DNA of 64,000 nt from Spiroplasma_E sp902809815 (GTDB lineage: Bacteria > Bacillota_I > Bacilli_A > Mycoplasmatales > VBWQ01): contig NZ_OZ034992.1 in assembly GCF_964030925.1 (NCBI RefSeq), positions 1,054,001 through 1,118,000 on the forward strand, in the 5' to 3' direction. The translations under genes and the position numbers were made by a program. The notes beneath the pieces are model-generated. The model had not been told where the DNA came from. It was given only the letters and a program-made list of their open reading frames with translations, and ran no database searches. The number at the start of each line of letters is the position of its first letter. Within the stretch, counting starts at the first letter, position 1. Positions 53,783 to 63,557 of this stretch are shown here, in pieces.

Positions 53783-55232
53783 TACAAAATAACTGCTCTT
53801 TTATTTTTTTGGAATTAGGTTTATCATTTTCTAAGTTATTTACTGCTTCAACATTAACTGATAAACTTAGTTCATTAGATTTCCGTCTTTCACTTTGTTC
53901 TTCTCTTATTTTTCTAACTCAAGGATTAAATGAATTAGCAAAACCTAAAAAATCAGTTTGTTTTACAAAACAATTATTTGGAACATAATATCCTTTTGTT
54001 TTTATATAAAACAAAAAAGGTTCTAGAAATTTTTTTCATAAAAAAATTCCTTCATTAAAAGGTTCATAAACAGCAAAATAAGAAATAGTCTGTTTATCTA
54101 CTTTTATTCCATTAGGAAATGTAAAATCAGTTAATAATTGTTGATTAGGTAAAAAAAATGTATAAAAATTTTCATTAAAATCTCTAACGTTAATATTAAC
54201 AAGTTCAAAAGAATGCTGGATTGGACATAATTGATCATTTATTGCCTCTTCATAACCCAAATTTTTACTTAATTTATCAAGAAATACTTTGTTTTCTAAA
54301 GTATTTGATATTTCTAAAGAGTATCTAAAATCAAAAAATTTTTCATAATTATGACCTTTTTTAAAAATTTTACTCAAATCTCTTTCTCTATAACTATTTG
54401 ATCAACTATCTATTTTCAATGCTGCAAATGAATTAGTAGGTATTGGTGGTTGATGATATTTTATTGATTCATCTATTGTTCAACAAACTGCAAAAAGATC
54501 ATAATCAGGAATTATTGGTTTTTTTTCTTTAGAAATTTCTTGACAAAAAATAGAAATTGGAAAATAAATTAAATTATTTTTTTCAATTTCTATTATTTCT
54601 TTTAAATCTCTATTATTTAAATTTTTAATATTATTTTCTTCATCAAGCGCAAAAATATAATAAACATTATATGTATTATCATTTTTTTCTTTTTCTAAAT
54701 AAAGTACTATCTCGTTTTTTTTATTTTTTGGTTGACAACATTTAACAAAAATTTGATCCAAAAAAAATTCAGCATCAATAATTCCAAATTTTTCCATATT
54801 AACTAATAAAAAGAAAAAATGTTCATTAGTAATTTTTAAAATAGTTTCATTATTTTTTAATTTTAAAGAAACAGGATTTATTTTATTATCTTTATTATTT
54901 TTATTTAATTTTATTGAAAATTTCTTACAAAGAAGATTTATTTTTTCAGTTTGTGTTTCATTATCTTTTATTCCTATCTTGCTTAAAAATGTTAACTCAT
55001 CTAAAGAAATTATAAATCCAGATTGTACACCTCAATCAGAACTTTTATTTTTAATACTAAAATGTTTTGCTGGATATTTTTGAGGTATTAATACTTTTGT
55101 TATTGGATTAACATTTCTTACAATAAGAACTACATTTTCTTCTTGAGCGGTTTTAATAAAACCTGCAAAATGTTCTTCAAAAATTCCATTATTTTTGCAT
55201 TGTTTAACTTCATCATTAACATAAATTTCCAT
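53757..55232 (-). CDS. class II nucleotidyl cyclase (edema factor / CyaA / ExoY-like)
   Basis: 491 residues, ATG with GGAG upstream, four TGA-Trp. The residues that bind and turn over the nucleotide in anthrax edema factor are all present in order: Arg39 in VLIVRNVNP, Lys56 in YPAK, Lys63 in KSSDWG, Lys85 in FLSK, the metal-binding pair Asp243/Asp245 in IPDYDLFAV, and His340..Asn346 in IQHSFELVN with Glu343 between. Spacing matches edema factor closely (KSSDWG and H-x2-E-x2-N are exact). The fold converts a nucleoside triphosphate to a cyclic nucleotide. The C-terminal 140 residues are of unknown role. There is no signal peptide. It lies downstream of a membrane gene that looks like a Pycsar effector. 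It may make the signal of an anti-phage system; a host-directed toxin is the alternative. Confidence 0.85.
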
Positions 55233-55416
55233 AGTTTTTTATTTCTCCTTCTTTCTTTTTATCTGTTAATTACACTTCAAAAAAAAGAAAAATTCTTTTC
55301 TTTTTTATTACTTTTTTTGTAACTAAAACATTAATTTATCAATATTTTTGGAATTATTTTTCTAATTTTATAAAAAATATCCTAAATAAGTGTACACATT
55401 TTTAAAAACAAAAAGG

Positions 55417-55448
55417 AAAAAAGACTATTTTTAAAAATAGTCTTTTTT
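55417..55448. terminator. terminator between effector and cyclase
   Basis: AAAAAAGACTATTTTT pairs perfectly with its complement, with T-runs both ways. It could separate the two transcripts or let only partial read-through reach the cyclase. Confidence 0.8.
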
Positions 55449-55468
55449 ATTAATTTTTCTAGTTTATT

Positions 55469-55972
55469 TTATATAAACATATAAAGTAAAAGTGAAATAA
55501 CTATTGAAAGCGTTGATAAAATTAAAAATAAAATACCTAAAACTAACATTTTATGTTTTTTACAAGCTATAATAGAATTAATTTGAATTCGTTTCAATAA
55601 GTCAGTTTCTTGATCTTGTAAAATTATTTCTTTAATACTATCAGGTTTCATTTTTTGTAAATCTTTATAATAAAGAGTATAATCATTTTTTCTTATTTTA
55701 TTAAGTTTTTTAGGTGTACTTCTTGGAAAAATTGTTAAAATAAAAAATAAAAATGCTAAACATAAAAACACCACATATAAAAGTACAAAAGTAAATAAAA
55801 AACATGTTTTAATTGTTATATTACAATTTTCAATATTTTTAAATATTGGTATTCAACCAAAAGACAGTCCTAACAGAGCACCGGCAATAGCTGATAATAT
55901 GCTAGCCTTTCCATCAAATCTTTCTATTTGTTTTTTAATTTCATTTAGTAAATTAACTTCATTGTCATTCAT
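55469..55972 (-). CDS. Pycsar-type membrane effector (PycTM/DUF5706-like)
   Basis: 167 residues, ATG with AAGGA upstream. Cytosolic N-terminal helix, then RFDGKASILSAIAGALLG, two closely spaced membrane helices (residues about 30-45 and 55-85), a charged 60-residue cytosolic loop (KKLNKIRKNDYTLYYKDL) and a last helix near the C-terminus. The D-x-KAS entry and helical layout are those of DUF5706, the PycTM effectors that open or disrupt the inner membrane when cyclic CMP or UMP binds. It is followed by a cyclase gene on the same strand, 236 bases away, with a terminator between (55417-55448). Confidence 0.65.
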
Positions 55973-56957
55973 TAGTTAAAATTCCTTTTTATTAGTTATT
56001 GATTTAAATAAAAAATAAATTAAATTAATAATTAAATTTTATTTTTTTTAATTTCTATTTCTTTAAGCTACATTTAAATTTTTAAGTGTAACTAAAAAAC
56101 AATAACTATTCTTATCTTTGAAATTATTTTTATCAAGTTTATTTTTAATTTTGTTTTATAAAACATTATGATGATTTTTTGCAAACTTTGATAATTATTA
56201 TTAACTATTAATAAAAAACTATCTAAAAAATAGTTTTTGGTTTTTTCAAACTAAGATTATTTTTATGGTTTTTGATAAGAAAATTTTTAAACATTAGAAT
56301 GTTTTATAAAAACATATTCAATTAAATTAATATTTGACTGTAAGTTATTATTAATTATAAAATTACATTAATATTTTAATATTGTTAATAAAAATTGACT
56401 TTAATTATAAATTAACTTTTGTTAATATTTTTAAATACTATTTTGATAATAATTTAAAACATTAATAATTAATATATTTAAATATATTTAACACTAATTC
56501 TTTTACCATTTAACTCCAGAGATAGTATAACGTTTTTATTTTTTATGTTCAACTATCAATATCAAATTATATTTTGATAAATTTATTCTTTTTATTAATT
56601 TAATATTATATTTTATATAAAAAAGCAAAATTATTAATTATTTACAACATACTATCAAATAAACAATTAAGTATTTCTAATTATTTTTATAACTTAAAAT
56701 ATCCTATTTAAATAAATTTTAAATAGGATAATAGTAATTTTTATAATTCTTTTTTTAATAAAATATTTAAATATTTAAGCCATTTTCTTTAATGTTTTTT
56801 TATTATTTTCTAATATTTTAAGTTTATAAATATAATTAATTATAAAGAAATATTATTTTTTTCAATAACGGAAGTAGATACTGTGGGCGCATCACTTTAA
56901 CCCTTAGATTCATAATTGGATAACAAAGAACGATATAACTATCGTTCTTTTTTTGTT
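55973..56957. other. gene-free AT-rich stretch between the cyclase locus and phage P3
   Basis: No open frame of note on either strand over about 985 bases. Contains hairpins at 56213-56238 (AAAAACTAT/ATAGTTTTT), 56700-56730 (TATCCTATTTA/TAAATAGGATA) and a terminator at 56925-56954 (AAAGAACGAT/ATCGTTCTTT). The motif-rich start of P3 (GGAAGTAGATACTGTGGGCG near 56871) could be a phage attachment side, but no partner was found in the window. Confidence 0.45.
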
Positions 56958-57180
56958 AAAAGATTAAAACTTAATAAAACTGTCGTAGAAGTCTAATAGT
57001 GAGTACTTTATGTAAATACTTCTATATCAGAATAAAAGAGCATTTAATGTTAAGCAAGTTAAAATGTTACACTGTATCGCTTAATGTAATTATAGATTAA
57101 TTTGAATAGCCTTATGATGGCTCAGTAAAGAACCCATTAATCTAATTAATAATTACATTTGTATTATGTAAGAAAATAGG
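56958..57180 (+). ncRNA. putative structured leader RNA of phage P3
   Basis: No reading frame. TGTAATTATAGATTAAT (57085-57101) can fold with ATTAATCT (57136) and AATTACA (57151), enclosing AGCC/GGCT (57108-57111 with 57119-57122). The position, before the first early gene and after a terminator, matches the P1/P2 RNA, but the sequence is different. Confidence 0.4.
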
Positions 57181-57254
57181 GGGTTTTATATATAAATACA
57201 TACCTCATTAACAATATCATAACACAATAACAAAAATAAAGGAGAAAAATAAAT

Positions 57255-57467
57255 ATGTCATACATTTATTTAGTAAAATACAAAGTTAATTATACAGATG
57301 AAACAAAATATAAAGTTTTTTGTACTTTTATAGATGCTAATAATTTTCATAGAAATTATAAACATCATTTATTAGAAAATGCTTTTATTACACATTATGA
57401 AATATTAGTATTGGAAGTTTATATTTCAAAAGAAGAATCAGACATGATAAATAAAAAACTTAATTAA
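57255..57467 (+). CDS. phage early protein, unknown (P3)
   Basis: 70 residues, AAAGGAG upstream. Small alpha/beta protein (MSYIYLVKYKVNYTDE). First gene of the P3 early operon. No family recognised. Confidence 0.6.
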   Translation: MSYIYLVKYKVNYTDETKYKVFCTFIDANNFHRNYKHHLLENAFITHYEILVLEVYISKEESDMINKKLN

Positions 57468-57485
57468 TGAAAGGAAAAAATATTT

Positions 57486-57620
57486 ATGGAATATAGAGAA
57501 TATAGAATGGTTGGTTCTTGTGATAATTGTAGAAAAAAATCTTCTTTTGGTAATAGATTATGTAATAAATGTTTTTGAATATTAATAGGTAGAAAGGAAA
57601 GTTATAAATATGAAAATTAA
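57486..57620 (+). CDS. phage zinc-knuckle miniprotein (P3)
   Basis: 44 residues. CDNC..CNKC gives a four-Cys zinc site. AAAGGA upstream. Overlaps the next start by 11 bases. Confidence 0.6.
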
Positions 57621-57837
57621 TGGTAAAGAATATGATGGTTTTAAATTTGTTAATAGTTTTTATAGAGATAGATATAAAGAATGTAAAGAAAAAAATATCT
57701 CAGATGATTTAATAAATTATGGAATGTTAAAAATATTAGAAAAACTTATTAAAGAAGAAAAAGATATTGATTATGCATTAAAAATTATTGAAGGTTGATA
57801 TGCTTTTTTAGAAGCCAAACGTGATGGATATGCCTAA
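57610..57837 (+). CDS. phage protein, unknown (P3)
   Basis: 75 residues, helical, one TGA-Trp. AAAGGAAAG upstream. Overlaps the exonuclease start by eight bases. Confidence 0.55.
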
Positions 57838-58483
57838 ATTAATTTTTAAAAAAGAAACACATCAATATTTTTTAGAAGATAAAGAATTAATTTCAGTTTC
57901 TAGAATTATTGATAATTATTTAGGTTTTGGATATAGTCATATAGCACCAGAAGTATTAAAAAATGCTTCAGTTCGTGGTAAATGAGTTCATAAACTTAAT
58001 GAATTATATTTACAAAATATTAATCAAGAAAATATTATTAATAATTTATTAAAAAAATTAAAACCAGTAACTAATAATATAAATTATTCTTATTGTAAAA
58101 AATCACTTATTTTTTTAAAAGAAAAATTTAAAGATAAAAATAATTATGAATTTATTATTGAAAAACCTATTACTGATACTTTAGTTGCAGGAACACCAGA
58201 TTTAGTTTATTTAGATAAAAAAGAAAATAAATATTATTTAGTTGATTATAAAACATATGCTTGTATTGATGAAGATAAATTCAAAAGAATTAAATTACAA
58301 TTAACTGCTTATTATTGTATGTTACTTGAAAATGGCATAACTCCATCTTATAAAACTTATGTTTATTTAACTAATAAAAATACTCAACAAGAATTAGAAA
58401 TTGAAATATCAAATGAATTAATAAATGAATGATTTAAAGCAAAAATAAAATATTTTAAAGGAGAAGATAAAAATGGAATATAA
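57830..58483 (+). CDS. PD-(D/E)XK phage exonuclease-like protein (P3)
   Basis: 217 residues. The PD-(D/E)XK core is VAGTPDLVYLD..YYLVDYKTY, with Asp and a VDYK strand typical of YqaJ/Cas4-like phage recombination nucleases. RecT is encoded a few genes downstream, so together they look like a RecE/RecT-type pair: exonuclease plus annealing protein. No start other than the overlapping ATG has a ribosome-binding site, so translation is coupled. Confidence 0.7.
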
Positions 58484-58697
58484 ATTGGAATATTGTAAAA
58501 ATAAAAAATGTAATTTTAATGAATTATTAGTTAAAAATCTTAATGCTAGAATTGAATTTTTAGAATATCAAATTGAAGAAATTAATTTAAATCAATTAAA
58601 TTTATGAGAATTAGATGTTTTAAGAGGTCAAATTAAAGAATTAAATATTTTGAAAAATAATATTAAAGAATGATTAAGAAGAAATAAAAATGATTAA
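58473..58697 (+). CDS. phage coiled-coil protein (P3)
   Basis: 74 residues; AAGGAG is 11 bases upstream. Two Cys near the start (YCKNKKC) then a leucine-rich helix. Overlaps both neighbours. Confidence 0.55.
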
Positions 58698-58881
58698 TGA
58701 AAAAACAATTAAAGAAAAAACTATTTATTCTTGTAATTCAATTGAATTTGATAAGTTACCTAAAAAATTAGATAGTAATCTAAATAATTGAATTGAGATT
58801 AATAGTCATTTAATAGTTAATCCTAGTAAAAATATTGAAATACATTTAGATAATAGATTTAAAACAATTAAAAAATGATAG
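58690..58881 (+). CDS. phage protein, unknown (P3)
   Basis: 63 residues, polar, overlapping the previous gene by eight bases. No motif. Confidence 0.5.
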
Positions 58882-58890
58882 GAGAAAATT

Positions 58891-59034
58891 ATGGATAAGA
58901 AAAGTTCTGGTAAGAAAAGTTCTGGTATGGATAAATCAATTTTAATTTTATTAAAACATATAGGAAAAATTAATAAAAAATTAGATGAAATTTTAGAATT
59001 ATTAAATAAAAAAGGAGAAGAAAATAATGAGTAA
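58891..59034 (+). CDS. phage Lys-rich miniprotein (P3)
   Basis: 47 residues, GGAG upstream, ending on the RecT start (overlap of eight bases). Repeated KSSGKKSSG at the N-terminus. No family. Confidence 0.5.
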   Translation: MDKKSSGKKSSGMDKSILILLKHIGKINKKLDEILELLNKKGEENNE

Positions 59035-59851
59035 TAATAGTAAAAATGAATTAAAAATTCCTAATTTTATTAAAAGTAATAAAGAAGAATTATTAAAATT
59101 TAGAAATTATTATGAAATGATTAGAAATTCTAGTAAAGATTTAAGAAATATGAATCAACAAAGTTTATTTAATGCTTTATTTAATTTATACAAATTAAAT
59201 CTTTCAATTAATCCTATTAAAAAAGAATTAGCATTAATTCCTTATGGTGATGAATTACAAGTTCAAATTCAAGAAGATGGTTGATTAACATTATTACAAA
59301 GAACTGGATTAGTAGTTGATTTTCAAAGAGAAAAAATAACAACTGCACATAAATTTAATCAAGAAAATAATAAATGAGAAATAAATCCAGCATTAATTTT
59401 TGAAAGAAAAACTATTAATACAATTGGTTATTATTGTTATATTTCACTTTTAGATAAAAATGGAAAAATTAATAATTTTTATAAAGGAATGACTGTTGAA
59501 GAATGTCAAGAATGAAGAAAAAAATTTAGTAAAACTAAGCGTGAAGATAGTCCTTGAAATACTAGTTTTGACCAAATGGCATTAAAAACAGTTGTAAAAG
59601 CATTAATTCGTGAAATTAATAAAACACCAATTATAGTATTAAATAATCAAGATGATATTAATTTAGCACTTCAATTAGACCAAAGTGTAGTAATTGATGA
59701 AGAAACAATTGCTTATAAAGATAATACTGGTGATGAAGTTAAAATTATTAATTCAAATAATAATATTGATAATACTGATATAAATTCTACTTTATCTAAA
59801 TTAAAAGAATTAGAAAAAGAAGAAGAAATTATAGAAAATTTTGAAGTTTAA
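59027..59851 (+). CDS. recT: RecT-family single-strand annealing protein
   Basis: 274 residues with AAAGGAGAAG upstream. RecT features: LYKLNLSINPIKKELALIPY, LTLLQRTGLVVDF, ERKTINTIGYYCYI and VVKALIREI. The acidic tail is family-like. It anneals complementary strands during phage recombination, working with the exonuclease at 57830. Confidence 0.82.
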
Positions 59852-59867
59852 TAAGGAGTAAAAAATA

Positions 59868-60101
59868 ATGAATAATTCTAAACAGAAAAATATAAATTTA
59901 GGAATTAATTATAAAAATGCTTGATTAACATTTATTAGTGCAAATTGACATAAATGTAAAAATAAAAAATATAAATGCTATTGAAAAGATAACTCTATTG
60001 ACATATTCACATTACTAGAATTGTATTTTAATTTTTCAAATACATGTGAACTAAATAACTTAACAAGAATTAAAGAAGTTGGTGATTTTGATAATGAATA
60101 A
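59868..60101 (+). CDS. phage protein with Cys/His cluster (P3)
   Basis: 77 residues, AAGGAG upstream. WHKCKNKKYKCYW could bind zinc. Overlaps the next gene by eight bases. Confidence 0.55.
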
Positions 60102-60201
60102 AGATAATTTAAAACCATGTAAACATTATATATATTATAAAGTACAAAATTATTATTTTGGAGAATGTGATATGTGTGATGAAGAAAAGGAAGTGAAATA
60201 A
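60094..60201 (+). CDS. phage zinc-knuckle miniprotein (P3)
   Basis: 35 residues; CKHYIYYKVQ..CDMCD gives a C-H..CxxC site. Overlaps both neighbours. Confidence 0.5.
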   Translation: MNKDNLKPCKHYIYYKVQNYYFGECDMCDEEKEVK

Positions 60202-60320
60202 TGACTAAATGAGATTTAGCAAAATGATTAATGGAACAATGATTAGAAGCCAGAAAAAATAATGATAAAGAATATATGCGAATAATACAAGATAGTTTTA
60301 ATGAATTTGATTGAGAATAA
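60201..60320 (+). CDS. phage Trp-rich miniprotein (P3)
   Basis: 39 residues with five Trp, four of them TGA, and no other family feature. Real start overlaps the previous stop by one base. Confidence 0.45.
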
Positions 60321-60334
60321 AAGGATGTGAAATA

Positions 60335-60592
60335 ATGAGAAATATTAGAACTGAATGATTTTATAATGAAAAAAGTCCAAAAGAAATAAAATGTCCAACA
60401 GTTGGATTATTAAAAAATAAAGAAGATGCTTTATGTTATTTATTAGCATTAAATTTATATCCAAAATTATATCCACAAGATATTTTTTATTCATGAATAT
60501 TAGAAAATAATCAAACTGGATATTTAATTATAGTTGGTAATAATAGGGATACTATTGGAAATATGCAATTTAAATTTATAAAAGGAGAATAG
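60335..60592 (+). CDS. phage protein, unknown (P3)
   Basis: 85 residues (MRNIRTEWFYNEKSPKEIK...), AAGGATGTG upstream. A small mixed protein. No family. Confidence 0.5.
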
Positions 60593-60595
60593 AAA

Positions 60596-61423
60596 ATGCC
60601 AAGTATAGAAAATACACAATCAAATTATACTTTAACTAAATTAATTAGAACTGGTATAAGTCCTATTTGTGCAATGATTGGTACAAGTGCTTATTATGGT
60701 CAAGTGATTTCAAATCCAGTATTAGGTTCAATTAATAGTTTATTATTTGGTAAAAAATTAGGTTTAGATATTTGAAATTTAAATCAAAGACCAAATACTA
60801 AAACTAAATTAATTAATAGTAGTAAAAAAATCTTATTAGGATTAGGAACAATTGGCTTAGCAAATTATGCTAAATTTACTAATTCTTCAATTAACCCTAA
60901 TCCAACTGAAAGTCCAATAACTACTACTACTATTGACCCATTTCCACCAGATTTGGGACAAAACATAATTTTTATGGGACAAAATAGTGAATTTATGGGA
61001 CAAATGGATTGAGATACATATATTAGTTTAAATGCTTATGGTATTTCAAATCTTATTAATGGAATTCTAGAATTAATACCTAATAAATTTGAAGCAATAA
61101 GAAAGATTTGTAATATGGCAACTGGTGGTTGTTTGATTAGTAGTGGTGTTGCTATGGGTATAAATAATGATTTTAATAATGCTTATGCAGTACCTACCAT
61201 AATTGCTGGTGCTAGTGAAATAATCCATAATTTACTTCCAATAGAAACAAATCATAGTAGAGAAATGCAAGAAACTTCATTTACAAATGAAACTGCAAGA
61301 TTAATTAATGATAATAGATTTACTATTAATAGTGAAACAAGTAGTCAATATGGAACTAATATGAGTGATGTAATTTTAGATAATGCTTCATTAAATTGAG
61401 ATTATAATCACATGAGTTTATAA
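60596..61423 (+). CDS. phage membrane protein shared with P1/P2 (P3 copy)
   Basis: 275 residues, homologous to 21110-21934. The N-terminal 90 residues and the C-terminal 140 residues match closely; the middle (residues about 95-135, GQNIIFMGQNSEFMGQ) is unrelated to the Pro/Thr-rich stretch of P1. It is the last gene of the early operon, before a terminator. Confidence 0.65.
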
Positions 61424-61429
61424 ATAAGT

Positions 61430-61457
61430 AAAAATGCCTATTAAAGGCATTTTTTTA
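61430..61457. terminator. terminator between early and late genes of P3
   Basis: AAAATGCCT pairs with AGGCATTTT, T-run after; the two gene sets converge here. Confidence 0.85.
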
Positions 61458-61460
61458 TTA

Positions 61461-61667
61461 TTAATAAATACTTTTTACTTCTGGTTGTTTATTAATAGAA
61501 TTTAATTTAGTTTGTAATTTATTAATTTTATTTTGTTTTTTAAGTGCTTTTTTATTAGGGTCTGTTAAAGATTTACCAAAAGCAATAAATGCTTTTCCTA
61601 ATTTAATTAAAACATAACCCCCATTAATACATAAATTAGCAACTATAATAATTGTTGTAGTATCCAT
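61461..61667 (-). CDS. holin-like membrane miniprotein (P3)
   Basis: 68 residues. Hydrophobic helix at residues 4-30, then a basic tail (NKKALKKQNKINKLQTKLN). AAGGTGG upstream. Same plan as the P1/P2 gene at 23571-23759. Confidence 0.55.
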   Translation of the reverse strand: MDTTTIIIVANLCINGGYVLIKLGKAFIAFGKSLTDPNKKALKKQNKINKLQTKLNSINKQPEVKSIY

Positions 61668-61684
61668 ATTAAATCACCACCTTT

Positions 61685-61807
61685 CTAAAATATTTGATTA
61701 ATTTTTAATACAATTTTTACAATAATAAATATAATTAAACCAGCAGTTGCAGAAGATAATAAAACTCCAATTAAACCTAAAATAATCTTTATAATTTTAA
61801 AAAACAT
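61685..61807 (-). CDS. short single-helix membrane peptide (P3)
   Basis: 40 residues, almost entirely hydrophobic (MFFKIIKIILGLIGVLLSSA). Possibly part of the lysis or membrane set with the holin-like neighbour. No other evidence. Confidence 0.45.
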   Translation of the reverse strand: MFFKIIKIILGLIGVLLSSATAGLIIFIIVKIVLKINQIF

Positions 61808-61811
61808 AATA

Positions 61812-63557
61812 TTATTCCTGTAATTCTTCTAATTTTAAAAGTTGTCCAAATGTAAAAGGATATGGAACAGTAGTCATGAATATACTATTTTGATTTACTT
61901 GTAATCACGTATATGAACCATCTGTATATATAAAACTATCTAAATATTCTGTATTATTATTTCCACTATATATAAATTCTTTATATATTCATGAATATTC
62001 TGTTTTATCATTAGTAGCACAATAATTGTAATAAATACGATATATTTTATTTTTAATAAAATTAAATTGAATAGTTTTATTATCTTTTTTTGTTCCTACT
62101 TCTTTTCATTGTGGAATACTTGGACTTGGTGTTGGAGTATTTGGTAATTCAATATCTCAATAATTTTCTTCTATTTCATTAGTTTCTAAACTTCTTGAAT
62201 TAATTTTTAATTTTGGTGTAACATCAACTTTAACTGTATTTTGTAATTCTTCTAATGAAAAAATATTTGCATATTTTTCATTTCCACCTTCTAAAATTAA
62301 TTGTCATTTATTAATATCTAATAATTGTAAATATAAAATACCTTCTTCATTATTAATTAAACCTTTTGTAAGAAATATTTTAATTCCATGATTTCCACCT
62401 AAATAATTACCTGTTTTAAATTCTACTGTTATTCTTGTATTTACTTGATGAAATGGTGGAGATTCCCATGTAATAATTACTCTATAAAGAGTATTAAAAG
62501 CAAGATTAAAATCACCATATTTACGATTATTTATACTTTTACCTATTATTTTTCAATTTTCTTTATCTTGTTTTTTATCAATATTAGTTTTATTTTCATT
62601 AATAGCACCAACAATAGTTTTATTAGTAGTTTCTAATCTTCCATAAGTATTATTAAGCAATAATGAGATAGCAAGAGAACTATTTGAACTATCATTTATT
62701 CATAATTGGTCTCTATCATCTTTATATGTAAAATATCCTTTCATAAAAACAGATTTTTTATAATAATTAGTTAAATCTGGTATTTTATTATCAACATATT
62801 CTTTGTTAGTTGCATCAGTTTCAAAAGTAGGTGTTCCAACATCAATAATTCTTTTATTATTAGCAATAATACCTTTATCATCTTTTAATTTAACAAAATT
62901 AATATTATCTTTATCAACTTCTCATAATGAATCAATATTACTATCAACATGAATTTTTAATTTAGGTATAGTATCACTAACATTATCTATTTTTATACCA
63001 GTACCTTCAATTAAACTCATTTTTTGTAAAAATGTTTTATTACCAGAATCTCAAGTAATTAGTTTAGTATCACTTTCATCAAAAATACTAGGAGTATTAA
63101 AATTATCTGTATTACATGAAATAGGATTATTAATTGCTTTTCTTGGAGTATGTAAATTTGCTTGTTGTAATAAATTATATACTTCCATTAATACATAATC
63201 TGGTTCACTTGGGGGACTAATACTACTTGATAAACCATTACCACTAATTGAAACACTACTTCTTATAAATGCCATTCCAACAGTTAAATAATATATAGTC
63301 ATTCTTGCGGTTGCTCTTTTAACTAATTGTTTTTGAGTAGTATTAAGATTATCAAATCCAGTTTGTTCAATTAAATTACCAGTAATAGTATTAATTCTTT
63401 CACTTGATATAGCAATTGCCATAATAGTAAAATCAGTTTTAGTATTATCAGTAGTAGTTTGGTCAGCATCTGGTATAAAACCATATATAGTTTTTAAATC
63501 ATCTTTTGTAATATAATTTAAATTTACATTTCAATCAATATTATTTTTGTTTTCCAT
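61812..63557 (-). CDS. phage structural protein with tail-fibre-like C-terminus (P3)
   Basis: 581 residues open through at least ten TGA-Trp codons. The N-terminal 120 residues resemble a head-tail connector layout (LNYITKDDLKTIYGFIPDAD; helical domain). The middle contains the tail-fibre-type motifs NKEYVDNKI and IVGAINENKTNIDKK, the rest is beta-rich. Possibly a connector fused to a receptor-binding tail. The family call is tentative. Starts inside the end of the upstream gene. Confidence 0.55.

Noticed and set aside
53757..55972. Class III cyclase Pycsar or CBASS
   Set aside because: The cyclase lacks class III guanylate-cyclase motifs and shows no CD-NTase GS-x-D signature. Residues fit only the class II family.
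56871..56890. Phage P3 attachment site
   Set aside because: The sequence stands out in base composition, but no second copy was found in the window; the other phage end lies outside.
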